The position numbers were made by a program, and so were the translations under genes. From positions 186,001 to 250,000 of the forward strand of contig NZ_VTUZ01000002.1 of the NCBI RefSeq assembly GCF_008369935.1: a stretch of 64,000 nucleotides of DNA, given 5' to 3'. This document shows positions 7,979 through 16,881 of the stretch, piece after piece (within the stretch, counting starts at the first letter, position 1; each line of letters starts with the position of its first letter). Under the pieces are notes generated by a model. It made no database searches. It was given only the letters and a program-made list of their open reading frames with translations, and had not been told where the DNA came from. Source of the stretch: Paraburkholderia panacisoli. GTDB taxonomy: Bacteria > Pseudomonadota > Gammaproteobacteria > Burkholderiales > Burkholderiaceae.

Positions 7979-9589
7979 TCAGGCAGCCGGGCTGATCTGG
8001 ACACGCCGGGCTTCTTTCGCGTCGGTGCCGCCCGTGATCGTTTCCGGCTTCTTCAAAATAATATGGTCTTCGGCAATGCCGGCTGCTTTCAGCGCGTCGC
8101 GCACCGCTTCGGCACGACTCTTCGCGAGCTTCGCGTTGAGGTCGGCGGAGCCGGTGGCGTCGGTGAAGCCCGACAGCGTGAATTTCGCATCCGGATGCGC
8201 TTTCGCGTAGGCTGCAGCCGCGTCGACCGCCGCTTTCGCGTCGGCCGGCAGCGTGCTCTTGCCGGTCTCGAAGTAGATGCTGGCCGGCAATGCTTCCTGC
8301 GCCGCCGCCGCGCTATCCGAGCCGGCCGCCGCAGCTTCCGCACCCGAAGCCGCCGCTGCGCCGCTTGCCGCTGCACCCGCGTCGGTCAGATGGTTGCCGC
8401 CTTCCGGCAGCTTGCCGTTACGGGCGTCCGCCACCTGCTTCGGCTGGAGAATGTCACCTGTGTGGTTGCCCCAGGAGTTGCGTTCGTACGTGATTACCGA
8501 CGCGATTTCGACGTCGTTCAGCGTCGGCGCCCACGAAGGCATCGCGTTCTTGCCCTTCAGCACCAGGCTCACGTGCTCGGCGATCGCGCCATTCGCAATC
8601 TTGCTGCCGTCGAGCGCCGGAAATGCGCCCGCGCCCTTGCCGGTCGGCTGGTGGCAGACCGCGCAGTTCGCCGCATACACCTTGCCGCCGCGATCCATCA
8701 GCTCGGCCATCGTGTAGGTCTTATTAGGATCGTCCTGGCCAGCGGCCATTTTCTTCTTCTGCTCGTCGACCCACTTCGCGTAGTCTTCGGCGGACAGCAC
8801 CTCGACCACGACCGGCATGAACGCGTGTTCCTTGCCGCACAGTTCGGTACAGAAGCCGCGGAACGTGCCGACCCGGTTAGCCTTGAACCAAGTGTCGCGC
8901 ACGAAACCCGGAATCGCGTCCTGCTTCACGCCGAAGGCCGGCACGTACCAGGAGTGGACCACGTCGTTCGCGGTGGTGATGATGCGGATTTTCTTGTCCA
9001 CCGGGACGACCAGCGGATTGTCGACTTCCTGCAGATACAGCGTGGAAATCGGCTTGCGGCCTTCGGTTTCGGCGCGCGGCGTGGCCAGCGTGGACAGGAA
9101 GCCGATGCCCTCGCCCGGACCCTTCACGTAGTCGTAGCCCCATTTCCACTGGTAGCCGGTGACCTTGATCGTGAGGTCCGCGTTCGTGGTGTCCTTCATC
9201 GCGACGACGGCTTTTGTGGCGGGCAGCGCCATCAGCACGACGATCACGAACGGCACGATCGTCCAGATGATTTCAACGGTGGTGCTTTCGTGGAAATTCG
9301 AAGCTTTGTGGCCCTTCGATTTGCGGTGAGCAAAGATCGAATAGAACATGACGGCGAACACGCCGACAAAGATGACCGTACAAAGAGCCAGCATGAACAT
9401 GTGGAGGCTGAAGAGCTCCTCAGCGATTCTCGACGCAGGCGGCTGGAGATTGATCGCGTTGACGGCAGGGCCGCCCGGAGCATCGCCCACTGCCAGGGCG
9501 GCACCGGCGAAAAGCAGTCCGCTCATCGCCAGCACGCTCATGAGCGCTCGCTTGATTGTTTTCATAGCTTCCTTACCCAAATTTTCCAT
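7979..9589 (-). CDS. ctaC: Cytochrome c oxidase subunit II with cytochrome c and OmpA-like domains
   Basis: A 536-residue subunit II with an added C-terminal domain. In order: signal peptide (to about residue 33), two transmembrane helices (about 62-85 and 106-126), the CuA cupredoxin domain with H212, C247-x3-C251, H255 and M258, a cytochrome c domain with CAVCH at 309-313 and Met350, an Ala/Ser-rich linker (about 404-432), and an OmpA-like domain (about 437-534) containing IYFETGKSTLPADA, GFTDATGS and NAKLAKSRAEAV. The oxidase part accepts electrons from cytochrome c; the last part may bind peptidoglycan. An alternative start at 9565 would give a cleaner 25-residue signal peptide; both starts have a plausible ribosome binding site. 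Confidence 0.97.
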   Translation of the reverse strand: MENLGKEAMKTIKRALMSVLAMSGLLFAGAALAVGDAPGGPAVNAINLQPPASRIAEELFSLHMFMLALCTVIFVGVFAVMFYSIFAHRKSKGHKASNFHESTTVEIIWTIVPFVIVVLMALPATKAVVAMKDTTNADLTIKVTGYQWKWGYDYVKGPGEGIGFLSTLATPRAETEGRKPISTLYLQEVDNPLVVPVDKKIRIITTANDVVHSWYVPAFGVKQDAIPGFVRDTWFKANRVGTFRGFCTELCGKEHAFMPVVVEVLSAEDYAKWVDEQKKKMAAGQDDPNKTYTMAELMDRGGKVYAANCAVCHQPTGKGAGAFPALDGSKIANGAIAEHVSLVLKGKNAMPSWAPTLNDVEIASVITYERNSWGNHTGDILQPKQVADARNGKLPEGGNHLTDAGAAASGAAAASGAEAAAAGSDSAAAAQEALPASIYFETGKSTLPADAKAAVDAAAAYAKAHPDAKFTLSGFTDATGSADLNAKLAKSRAEAVRDALKAAGIAEDHIILKKPETITGGTDAKEARRVQISPAA

Positions 9590-9652
9590 TCAAACCCTCG
9601 ACCCCGCTGGCCTGTCCCGCGCTCCCCTTGAACCGCGCGTGCCCCGCCGCGT

Positions 9653-10159
9653 CTAACAACGCGAGAGCCACATACGCAATTCGCCTGCGAACTGCGCGCG
9701 CCGATACTGCGCGAGATGTTGCCCGATCATGATCGTCTGGCCGCGCGAGACCAGTTTGATCTGGTCACGCGGCGTTGAGCCCGGCTCGACCCGCACCCAG
9801 CGCGGATTGAATTCGAACTGCGTGAGCTGCTCGGCGCTGACCTGCTCGATCACCAGCCGGTTCGGAAACAACCGGACGCGTTCGTAATCGACAGCATGAC
9901 GCGCATAAATGGCAAACGCGATGCCCACCGCGAGCAATTCGATACCGGTGAACGGCAACACCAGCCAGGCGCCGACCAGAACCAGCATGAAAGCAATTGC
10001 CAACGAGAACAACGCAAGCGACACATAGAGACATACGAACTGCCGCGGCGACATCGAACAGTTGCGTTTCATTGTCCAGTCTTTGAGGACCGGTTCTGAA
10101 TCCGCCAGCAGATCTGTTGCGTCCACCGCTGCCTCCCGCGAATCACCGCCTTCGGCCAT
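9653..10159 (-). CDS. DUF2244 family membrane protein
   Basis: A 168-residue protein with a polar N-terminus, two adjacent hydrophobic helices (about residues 40-85) and a soluble C-terminal half (ARHAVDYERVRLFPNRLVIEQV to LRMWLSRC). This layout and the segment NPRWVRVE fit the DUF2244 family, commonly encoded just upstream of ctaC. It is 63 bases upstream of the ctaC start on the same strand and is probably the first gene of the oxidase operon. Its function is unknown. The start at 10159 is ATG but has only a weak ribosome binding site. Confidence 0.85.
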   Translation of the reverse strand: MAEGGDSREAAVDATDLLADSEPVLKDWTMKRNCSMSPRQFVCLYVSLALFSLAIAFMLVLVGAWLVLPFTGIELLAVGIAFAIYARHAVDYERVRLFPNRLVIEQVSAEQLTQFEFNPRWVRVEPGSTPRDQIKLVSRGQTIMIGQHLAQYRRAQFAGELRMWLSRC

Positions 10160-10419
10160 TTCTCGCGGCCATCGATTCCGGCCGCGCGAACCCTACCGCG
10201 TCACTTCATGTTGCAGCCCTGCGCCTCGGGCCTGCCGCCCCAAATGTGGGAACTCCGGGCGACAAACTGACGCATTATAGGCGCGATCCATAGCATCCAC
10301 AAGCAAGCCCCGATTGGCCCACAAGCCAGGCGTGACAAGCCTTAGCGCCGTTTTGACCCGCCTTTTGCGGGTCTTGCGAAGTGCAAATTTCAGACATAAC
10401 GGATGTCCTCTTTACCGCT

Positions 10420-11385
10420 TCAACGATTCCTCGACGGACCTCGTCCGATGTCCTCGATTCGCACGATGCCGTGTCCTTCGGCCGTGGTGCGAGGCACCGC
10501 TTTCCATGCGTGTCCGTAGATCACCTCGAAGGTCAGCGCGATCGTGCCGTCGGCCCGGCGGCGCGATTCGAGCGCCGCCAGCAAGGCCTTGTGCAGCCTG
10601 CGCGCGGCAGCGCCGGACAATGCTTCGCGCTCGAACGGATACGCACCCCAGCGGCGTACGTCGGCAAGCAGCGACTCGGGCGACTTGTAGGTGATGGTGA
10701 GGGTTTCCTGGTCCATCACGGGAATTTCGAAGCCGCTTTCGACCAGCATATCGCCGAGGTCGTGCATGTCGACAAAGTCGATCACATGCTTGCGCGACGC
10801 CACGCCGTGCGCGGCCTCGACCTCGGCGTAGGCGCCACGCAATTCCTTAAGCGTGTCCGGGCCGAGCGTGCTGAACATCAGCAGGCCGTTCACCTTGAGC
10901 ACGCGCTGCCACTCGGGGAACACGAGATCGGGCCGCGAGTGCCAATGCAGCGCCAGATTGGACCAGATGAATTCAAAGGCGCCGGACGCGAACGGCAGCG
11001 CCGAGAAGTCGGCCTGCGCGAACCGCGGGCCGCGCGCGCCGAGCGCCTTGCCGAGCGACGCCGGCAAAAAGCGCCGCCAGCTCGTGTCGCCCGCATCGTG
11101 GTGCAACGCGCGCGTCAGCATGCCGTGCGACAGATCGGAGCCGAACACCGGCGCCTCGGGAAAGCGCTCGCGCAATGCGGGGATGTCTTCGCCCGCGCCG
11201 CAACCGGCATCGAGCACGCTAGAGGGTGCAACCTTGATGTAATCGAGACGCTCGCGCATGCGCTGCGCAATCTCGCGCGGCAGGAACGCAACCTCGCCGA
11301 AGGTCGCGGCGCGGCGGTCGAAAATACGCCTTAGGCGCTGGGAATCATAGGCCGGACGGCCAGATTGAGCGGAAGTTGGGGGCAT
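10420..11385 (-). CDS. BioC-like SAM-dependent methyltransferase
   Basis: A 321-residue class I methyltransferase. The SAM-binding motif I reads VLDAGCGAGEDIPALRERFP, followed by the acidic motif II (VFGSDLSHGML) and FEFIWSNLALHW. The N-terminal FDRRAATFGEVAFLPREIAQRM matches the start of BioC proteins, which methylate malonyl-ACP for biotin synthesis. No other bio genes are nearby, so BioC is the closest family rather than a proven role. The ATG at 11385 is chosen because the longer frame reaches into the divergent comF gene. Confidence 0.8.
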   Translation of the reverse strand: MPPTSAQSGRPAYDSQRLRRIFDRRAATFGEVAFLPREIAQRMRERLDYIKVAPSSVLDAGCGAGEDIPALRERFPEAPVFGSDLSHGMLTRALHHDAGDTSWRRFLPASLGKALGARGPRFAQADFSALPFASGAFEFIWSNLALHWHSRPDLVFPEWQRVLKVNGLLMFSTLGPDTLKELRGAYAEVEAAHGVASRKHVIDFVDMHDLGDMLVESGFEIPVMDQETLTITYKSPESLLADVRRWGAYPFEREALSGAAARRLHKALLAALESRRRADGTIALTFEVIYGHAWKAVPRTTAEGHGIVRIEDIGRGPSRNR

Positions 11386-11441
11386 GAGTGTCGTGCTGGC
11401 GTAGAGCAGGAAGTATACTCGTTCGCTTCCCTGCATTCAGC

Positions 11442-12254
11442 GTGAAAGGCCTTCGCGGGCGTCCCCTCGTGTTATTGCGACCATTTTCCAACTCTTCCGG
11501 CGGCAGCTTCGCGCGTTTCGCGCGCCGTCTGCATTCGGCGTGGCCGCATGTGATGCACGCCGTACTGCCGAACCTATGCGCGTTGTGCGGCAATATGTCG
11601 CACAAAACGTTGTGCGCCGGCTGCGACGAGGCGTACTGGAACGAGAGCCGCCTGCGCTGCACCGTGTGCGCGGTGCCTTTGCCGGCGACGCGATGGTCGA
11701 GTCGCGCGCGCTATCGTTGCGCGGACTGCATTGCCGAGCCACCGCCGTTCGATGCGACCTTCGCGCTCGCCGACTACCGCGCACCGCTCGACACGCTGGC
11801 GGTGGGCCTGAAATTCCGCGCGCGGCTGATGCTCGCGCGTGAGTTCGCACAGCGCCTCGCGCGGCTCGCGCAAGACGGCCGGCAAGATGATTCCGACTGG
11901 CCCGATGTGATCGCGCCGGTGCCGCTCGCCGGCCAACGTCTGACCGAGCGCGGCTACAACCAGGCATGGCAGATCGCCAGGCCCTTGGCCCGCGCGCTGA
12001 ATGTACGCAGCGACGCCACCTTGCTGCAGCGGGTGGTCCACACCGCGCCGCAGTCGCGGCTCGATCTCGACGCGCGCCGCCTGAACGTCGGCGGAGCGTT
12101 CAGGGCCACGCGAGCGGTGCGCGGTCTGCACGTCGGCATCGTCGACGATGTGATGACGACCGGCGCGACGCTCGAGGCGCTCGCGCGAACGCTCAAAGCC
12201 GCCAGGGCGCGGCGGGTCACGAACTTCGTCGCGCTGCGCACACCGAAAAACTAG
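11442..12254 (+). CDS. comF: ComF family protein (phosphoribosyltransferase fold)
   Basis: A protein of about 270 residues with an N-terminal zinc-ribbon-like region holding four cysteine pairs (CALCGN, CAGCDE, CTVCAV, CADC) and a C-terminal type I phosphoribosyltransferase domain with the PRPP loop VGIVDDVMTTGATLEAL. ComF proteins are linked to DNA uptake and natural transformation, and comM lies elsewhere in this window. The start is uncertain: GTG at 11442 or 11388, or the ATG at 11553 just before the first cysteine pair; none has a strong ribosome binding site. It is divergent from the methyltransferase gene and is followed by trmL 18 bases later. Confidence 0.88.
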   Translation: MKGLRGRPLVLLRPFSNSSGGSFARFARRLHSAWPHVMHAVLPNLCALCGNMSHKTLCAGCDEAYWNESRLRCTVCAVPLPATRWSSRARYRCADCIAEPPPFDATFALADYRAPLDTLAVGLKFRARLMLAREFAQRLARLAQDGRQDDSDWPDVIAPVPLAGQRLTERGYNQAWQIARPLARALNVRSDATLLQRVVHTAPQSRLDLDARRLNVGGAFRATRAVRGLHVGIVDDVMTTGATLEALARTLKAARARRVTNFVALRTPKN

Positions 12255-12272
12255 TCTCCACGTGGTCTCACT

Positions 12273-12743
12273 ATGTTCAATGTCGTTCTCGTAGAACCGG
12301 AAATCCCGCCGAACACCGGCAACGTGATTCGCCTGTGCGCCAATACCGGCGCCCGGCTGCATCTGATCGAGCCGCTCGGCTTTCCGCTCGACGACGCCAA
12401 ACTGCGGCGCGCCGGCCTCGACTATCACGAGTATGCGCAAATGAATGTGCATGCCGATTGGGCCGCGTTTGTCGCGAAAGAAACGCCGGACCCGGCACGC
12501 ATGTTCGCGTTCACCACGCGCGGCTCGGGTCGCTTTCACGAGCATGCGTTCCAGTCAGGCGACTGGTTCGTGTTCGGCGCCGAAACGCGCGGCCTGCCCG
12601 ACGCGGTGCTCGACCAGTTCGCCAACGATCAGCGCGTGCGTCTGCCGATGCGCCCCGGCAACCGCAGCCTGAATCTGTCGAATACCGTCGCGGTCGTGGT
12701 GTTTGAAGCGTGGCGTCAGACCGGCTTCGACGGCGGCGCGTGA
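12273..12743 (+). CDS. trmL: tRNA (cytidine(34)-2'-O)-methyltransferase
   Basis: A 156-residue SPOUT-fold methyltransferase. The N-terminal [20 protein letters not shown] with the catalytic Asn/Arg region, the middle [11 protein letters not shown] and the C-terminal knot segment [19 protein letters not shown] are all diagnostic of TrmL/YibK. It methylates the ribose of the wobble base in two tRNA-Leu species. Length is standard for the family. Its last 28 bases overlap the 3' end of the convergent macrodomain gene. Confidence 0.95.
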   Translation: MFNVVLVEPEIPPNTGNVIRLCANTGARLHLIEPLGFPLDDAKLRRAGLDYHEYAQMNVHADWAAFVAKETPDPARMFAFTTRGSGRFHEHAFQSGDWFVFGAETRGLPDAVLDQFANDQRVRLPMRPGNRSLNLSNTVAVVVFEAWRQTGFDGGA

Positions 12744-13264
12744 CGGCGCTTCAATTCGCCTTCGTAGCGCGCGAACATCGCGTCGTCGAAGCAGGCGAAC
12801 ACCACCTGTTCGATTTGCGGGGTGCGCGGCAACGTGTCGAGCACCGTGGCGAGCGCGATCCGCACCGCGTCGTCGGCTGGGAAACGGTAGATGCCGCAAC
12901 TGATTGCGGGAAACGCAATGCTCTTGCACCGCGCGTCGTGCGCCAGTTCCAGCGAGCGCCGGTAGCACGACGCGAGCAGATCGGTCTCGCCGTGCGCGCC
13001 GCCTCGCCACACCGGGCCGACCGCGTGAATCACGTGGCTGGCCGGCAAGCGGTAGCCGCGCGTGAGTTTCGCATCGCCCGTCGCACAGCCACCCAATGTT
13101 TCACATTCGTGCAGCAAGTCCTTGCCGGCCGCGCGATGGATTGCGCCGTCCACGCCGCCTCCGCCCAATAGCGACGTGTTCGCCGCGTTGACGATCGCAT
13201 CCACGTCGAGCGTGGTGATGTCGACCACGCGCGCTTCCAGCGTGCAGGCATTGAATGTGAGCAT
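12716..13264 (-). CDS. Macrodomain protein, O-acetyl-ADP-ribose deacetylase type
   Basis: A 182-residue single-domain macro protein, normal length for YmdB-like enzymes. ADP-ribose binding segments are visible: [48 protein letters not shown] and the phosphate loop [15 protein letters not shown]. Such proteins hydrolyse O-acetyl-ADP-ribose or remove ADP-ribose from proteins or nucleic acid. The ATG at 13264 has GAGG five bases upstream; the longer frame to 13327 lacks support. It is convergent with trmL and upstream of gpsA on the same strand. No ADP-ribosyltransferase toxin gene is adjacent, so an antitoxin role is not indicated. Confidence 0.9.
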   Translation of the reverse strand: MLTFNACTLEARVVDITTLDVDAIVNAANTSLLGGGGVDGAIHRAAGKDLLHECETLGGCATGDAKLTRGYRLPASHVIHAVGPVWRGGAHGETDLLASCYRRSLELAHDARCKSIAFPAISCGIYRFPADDAVRIALATVLDTLPRTPQIEQVVFACFDDAMFARYEGELKRRHAPPSKPV

Positions 13265-13361
13265 GAGAGCCTCGCCGATCCGAAACGTCGATGAAAACGT
13301 GGACAGCGATAAGGGGCAGCCGTTCAACGCTGAAGCGCGCTAAACGGCTGAAAGACAACGC

Positions 13362-14360
13362 TTATTCAGCTTTGGAATCGCGCCGCAGCAGGGCGCTGAC
13401 GGCGTCGCGAGGCGCTACGCCGTCGAACAGCACGGCACAGACCGCTTGCGTGATCGGCATCTCGATCGCGTGCGCGCGTGCGATCGCAAGAACCGCTTGC
13501 GCACAACGCACGCCTTCGGCCACGTGACCGAGGCCGCCGAGAATGTCGTCGAGCGTGCGGCCCGCGGCGAGTTGGAGGCCGACCGTGCGGTTGCGCGACA
13601 GATCGCCGGTAGCGGTCAGGATCAGATCGCCCAGGCCGGTCAAGCCGGTGAATGTTTCCGCCCGGCCGCCGAGCGTCACGCCGAGGCGCGACATTTCCGC
13701 CAGCCCGCGCGTGATCAACGCCGCGCGCGCATTCAGGCCGAGGCCGAGACCATCGGCAATGCCCGTCGCAATGGCGAGCACGTTTTTCACCGCGCCACCC
13801 ACTTCCACGCCGACGATGTCGTCGCCGGTATAGATGCGCATCGCGTCATGATGAAACGCGGCGACCGTGTGCTCGCGGCACGCCGCCGACGCGCTCGCGA
13901 TCGTCAGCGCGACCGGCAAGCGCTGCCCGACTTCGCGCGCGAAGCTCGGACCGGACAGCACGCCGTTGCTGCGATGCTCCGGCAACTCGGTCGCGACCAC
14001 CTGATGCGGCAGCAACTGCGAATCGGCTTCGAAACCTTTGCACAACCACACCACGTGCGCCGGCACCTTGCCTGCGTCGCGCATCGCGCGAAACAGACCG
14101 CGCAGTCCGGCCACCGGTGTCGCCACGACGCATAAGGCGTCGTCGGCGAGCGCGTGGTCGAGCACTGCGCTCAGGTCCGCTTCGTAGCGAAGCGCCGCCG
14201 GCAAAGCAACGCCCGCCAGATAGCGGGCGTTTTCATGCGAAGCATGGAGATCGGCGATGAGCGCGGGCTCGCGCGCCCACAACACCGTGTCGTGCCGTGA
14301 GGCCAGATGGCCGGCGAGGGCCGTGCCCCATGCGCCGGCGCCGAGGACAGCAACCTTCAT
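13362..14360 (-). CDS. gpsA: Glycerol-3-phosphate dehydrogenase [NAD(P)+]
   Basis: A 332-residue cytosolic enzyme that reduces dihydroxyacetone phosphate to sn-glycerol-3-phosphate for phospholipid synthesis. The Rossmann motif [19 protein letters not shown] opens the protein, and the catalytic Lys sits in [40 protein letters not shown] and [18 protein letters not shown] are family signatures. The ATG at 14360 is the correct start; a longer frame would swallow secB in another phase. It follows secB by 22 bases in the conserved string yibN-grxC-secB-gpsA, also found in enterobacteria. Confidence 0.98.
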   Translation of the reverse strand: MKVAVLGAGAWGTALAGHLASRHDTVLWAREPALIADLHASHENARYLAGVALPAALRYEADLSAVLDHALADDALCVVATPVAGLRGLFRAMRDAGKVPAHVVWLCKGFEADSQLLPHQVVATELPEHRSNGVLSGPSFAREVGQRLPVALTIASASAACREHTVAAFHHDAMRIYTGDDIVGVEVGGAVKNVLAIATGIADGLGLGLNARAALITRGLAEMSRLGVTLGGRAETFTGLTGLGDLILTATGDLSRNRTVGLQLAAGRTLDDILGGLGHVAEGVRCAQAVLAIARAHAIEMPITQAVCAVLFDGVAPRDAVSALLRRDSKAE

Positions 14361-14382
14361 AGCCGGCACCGCCTGCGACACG

Positions 14383-14853
14383 TTAGTGCGTGACGCCGTT
14401 CTGCGCCGCGCCGTCCTGACTGCCCAACTGCGCGAGACGTTGCTCGTAGAGCGCCTGGAAGTTGATTTCGGCGAGGTGGATCGGCGGGAAGCCGGCGCGG
14501 GTGATCGCGTCGGCGATGTTCGAGCGCAGGTACGGGAACAGGATCGTCGGGCAGGCAATGCCGACCAGCGGATCGATCTGCTCGGCCGGGATGTTGCGGA
14601 TGTCGAAAATGCCGGCCTGCTTGGCTTCGATCAGGAACGCGACCTTGTCCGACACCTTGGCCGTAACGGTGCCCGTGACGAGGATTTCGAACACGGTGTC
14701 GGCGAGGCGCTCGGCCTTCACGTCGACTTCGACTTCGACCGACGGCATTTCCTGCTCGAGGAAGATGCCCGGCGAATTCGGCTGCTCGAGCGACATGTCC
14801 TTCAAATAGATGCGCTGGATGTTGAAGAACGGCTGGTTATTCTCGTCGGACAT
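14383..14853 (-). CDS. secB: Protein-export chaperone SecB
   Basis: A 156-residue acidic chaperone that holds preproteins unfolded and hands them to SecA. The family segments [19 protein letters not shown], the acidic VEVEVDVKA strand, and [24 protein letters not shown] are all present. The ATG at 14853 gives [10 protein letters not shown], the usual start. It lies between grxC and gpsA on the minus strand. Length and sequence are ordinary for Burkholderiaceae. Confidence 0.98.
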   Translation of the reverse strand: MSDENNQPFFNIQRIYLKDMSLEQPNSPGIFLEQEMPSVEVEVDVKAERLADTVFEILVTGTVTAKVSDKVAFLIEAKQAGIFDIRNIPAEQIDPLVGIACPTILFPYLRSNIADAITRAGFPPIHLAEINFQALYEQRLAQLGSQDGAAQNGVTH

Positions 14854-15001
14854 GATTGAGTGATTCCTGATAGGTATGCATGGTGGCGGCGCATGATTGC
14901 ATGGCCGCCAGATCGTTGCGGCGTCTCGCCCGTCCCGGCAGGACAGACACACGCCGGCTTGTATTTCACCCGCCCGCTCGCGCGCCCGGGGGCGCGCGAA
15001 C

Positions 15002-15262
15002 TCAGGCGGCTTCGAGCAGCGGCATCAAACCGCCCGCGCGATCGAGCGCGGACAGGTCATCGTACCCGCCGACATGCGTCTCGCCGATGAACACCTGCGG
15101 CACCGTGCGACGACCGGTCCGGGTCATCATCTCCTCACGACGGGCCGGATCTTTGTCGATCAGCACCTTTTCAACCTGCTCGACGCCGCGCGACTTTAAA
15201 AGACGTTCGGCCATCTGGCAATACGGGCACACCTGGGTGCTGTACATGATCACTTTGTTCAC
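15002..15262 (-). CDS. grxC: Glutaredoxin 3
   Basis: An 86-residue dithiol glutaredoxin with the active site CPYC ([13 protein letters not shown]), the cis-Pro segment [18 protein letters not shown] and the usual length. It reduces disulfides with glutathione, whose synthesis genes gshA and gshB are also in this window. The start is GTG at 15262, supported by AAGGAG seven bases upstream; it overlaps the stop of the upstream rhodanese gene by four bases (GTGA), which indicates translational coupling. The ATG six codons into the frame is a poorer choice. Confidence 0.95.
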   Translation of the reverse strand: MNKVIMYSTQVCPYCQMAERLLKSRGVEQVEKVLIDKDPARREEMMTRTGRRTVPQVFIGETHVGGYDDLSALDRAGGLMPLLEAA

Positions 15263-15684
15263 TTCGCTGCTCCTTGTTTCACAACCGGCATACCGGCTTT
15301 CTGCCAGGCGTCGACACCGCCTTCGAGAACGTGGACTTCCGCGTAGCCTGCATCCTGCACGATACGCGCTGCCTTGTTCGACTGCTGGCCGGTCTGGCAT
15401 ACCAGCAGCACCGGGTTGCTCTTGTTCTTCACGAGTTGCGCGACCTTCGCCTGCAACTCCGCGAATTCAAGGTGCCGTGCCGCGGGCAAATGCCCTTTGG
15501 CGAAGTCGGCGGACGAGCGTAGATCGATCACCGCCGCGTTGCGCCGGTTGATCAGTTGCGTGGCTTCAGCGGCCGACAGGCCGCCGCGGCCGCGCCGGCT
15601 GATCGTCGGCCACAGCAGCAACCCACCGGAGATGAGGACGATCGCGATCAGTACAAGGTTTGTGTAATCAGTGAAAAACTTCAC
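15259..15684 (-). CDS. Membrane-anchored rhodanese-like protein (YibN type)
   Basis: A protein of about 141 residues: an N-terminal transmembrane helix (NLVLIAIVLISGGLLLW) and a rhodanese domain with the active-site loop CQTGQQSNKAARIV, so the catalytic Cys is present, followed by GYAEVHVLEGGVDAWQKAGMPV. It corresponds to E. coli YibN, encoded in the same order before grxC, secB and gpsA. GTG at 15684 with GGCGGA upstream is preferred; a longer frame begins with ATG at 15732. Substrate is unknown. Confidence 0.9.
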   Translation of the reverse strand: MKFFTDYTNLVLIAIVLISGGLLLWPTISRRGRGGLSAAEATQLINRRNAAVIDLRSSADFAKGHLPAARHLEFAELQAKVAQLVKNKSNPVLLVCQTGQQSNKAARIVQDAGYAEVHVLEGGVDAWQKAGMPVVKQGAAK

Positions 15685-15821
15685 GGAAAATCCGCCGAAA
15701 AAGAGAGAAATCGAAAAGGGCAATCGAGCCATTATAAAATAACCGTCTGACGCGATGGCGGCGCTCCTCTAAAGGACCCTCGCTGCGCTTTACCGCTTCC
15801 TTACTACCGACCGGCAATCTC

Positions 15822-16568
15822 ATGTACAAACTCGTTCTCATCCGCCACGGCGAATCGACGTGGAACAAGGAAAACCGCTTCACGGGGTGGGTCGACGTCG
15901 ACCTCACCGAGCAGGGCAACCTGGAAGCGCAGCAATCCGGCATGCTGCTGAAAGACTCCGGCTACACGTTCGACATCGCCTACACGTCGGTGCTCAAGCG
16001 CGCGATCCGCACCTTGTGGCACGTGCAGGACAAAATGGATCTGATGTACCTGCCGGTCGTGCATTCGTGGCGTCTGAACGAACGCCACTACGGCGCGCTG
16101 TCTGGCCTGAACAAGGCCGAAACCGCCGCGAAATTCGGCGACGAGCAGGTGCTGGTCTGGCGCCGCAGCTACGACACGCCGCCGCCGGCGCTGGAGCCGA
16201 CGGACGAGCGCGCGCCCTACGACGATCCGCGTTACGCCAAGGTGCCGCGTGAACAACTGCCGCTCACCGAGTGCCTGAAGGACACGGTCGCACGCGTGCT
16301 GCCGCTGTGGAACGAGTCGATCGCGCCGGCCATCAAGTCGGGCCGCAAGGTCGTGATCGCCGCGCACGGCAACTCGATCCGCGCATTGGTCAAGTACCTC
16401 GACGACATCTCGGACGACGACATCGTCGGTCTGAACATCCCGAACGGCGTACCGCTCGTCTATGAACTCGACGAGAACCTGAAGCCGATCAAACACTACT
16501 ATCTGGGCGACCAGGAAGCCATTGCGAAGGCGCAAGCCGCGGTTGCCAGCCAGGGCAAAGCAGGCTGA
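15822..16568 (+). CDS. gpmA: 2,3-bisphosphoglycerate-dependent phosphoglycerate mutase
   Basis: A 248-residue cofactor-dependent phosphoglycerate mutase interconverting 3- and 2-phosphoglycerate in glycolysis and gluconeogenesis. The phosphohistidine motif LIRHGEST contains His9, and [16 protein letters not shown] and [17 protein letters not shown] with the second catalytic His are intact. Length is the standard 248. It is divergent from the yibN-grxC-secB-gpsA string and stands alone, with over 300 bases before the next gene. Confidence 0.98.
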   Translation: MYKLVLIRHGESTWNKENRFTGWVDVDLTEQGNLEAQQSGMLLKDSGYTFDIAYTSVLKRAIRTLWHVQDKMDLMYLPVVHSWRLNERHYGALSGLNKAETAAKFGDEQVLVWRRSYDTPPPALEPTDERAPYDDPRYAKVPREQLPLTECLKDTVARVLPLWNESIAPAIKSGRKVVIAAHGNSIRALVKYLDDISDDDIVGLNIPNGVPLVYELDENLKPIKHYYLGDQEAIAKAQAAVASQGKAG

Positions 16569-16881
16569 TTCCGCCGTCGCGCCGCGGGCCGTTGCACTGA
16601 AAAGTACCGCAGAGCAGAGGCCAGCGGGCCGCGGGCCGCGCCAGCTGGCCACGCGTACCGGCCGGCACGGCCGGCCTCGTGCAAGTGAGCCGTTCGAGCC
16701 GCCATCCGCGTGTTACGGCAGATTACTTCGCTAGCGCGAGCCCCATCGCACGAACCAGCTCTGGTCTGCACTGTCGAATCACGATTGTCCGCCCTGCCCC
16801 CTGACTGGGCGGGTGTGCAGTTATACTTGTCCGTCCAATCTCAATCGACGCTGCCACGCGCTTCCGACCGCAACAGACTCT
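16569..16881. other. Intergenic region between gpmA and ctpA
   Basis: This 313-base stretch holds no convincing gene. It contains GC-rich inverted segments (around 16640-16680) without a T-run. A TATACT hexamer at 16822-16827 with a poor -35 match (CTGACT, spacing 15) could be part of the ctpA promoter. No RNA gene was recognised. Confidence 0.5.

Noticed and set aside
10355..10373. GACCCGC-CTTTT-GCGGGTC hairpin after the methyltransferase gene
   Set aside because: On the minus strand, where the gene ends, the stem is followed by AAAACGG rather than T residues, so it is not a normal terminator for that gene.
12716..13264. Macrodomain protein as a DarG-type antitoxin
   Set aside because: It is a single-domain YmdB-like protein, with no adjacent ADP-ribosyltransferase gene and only housekeeping neighbours.
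16630..16690. GC-rich inverted repeats after gpmA
   Set aside because: Short GGCC-rich repeats without a T-run; frequent by chance in DNA of this composition.
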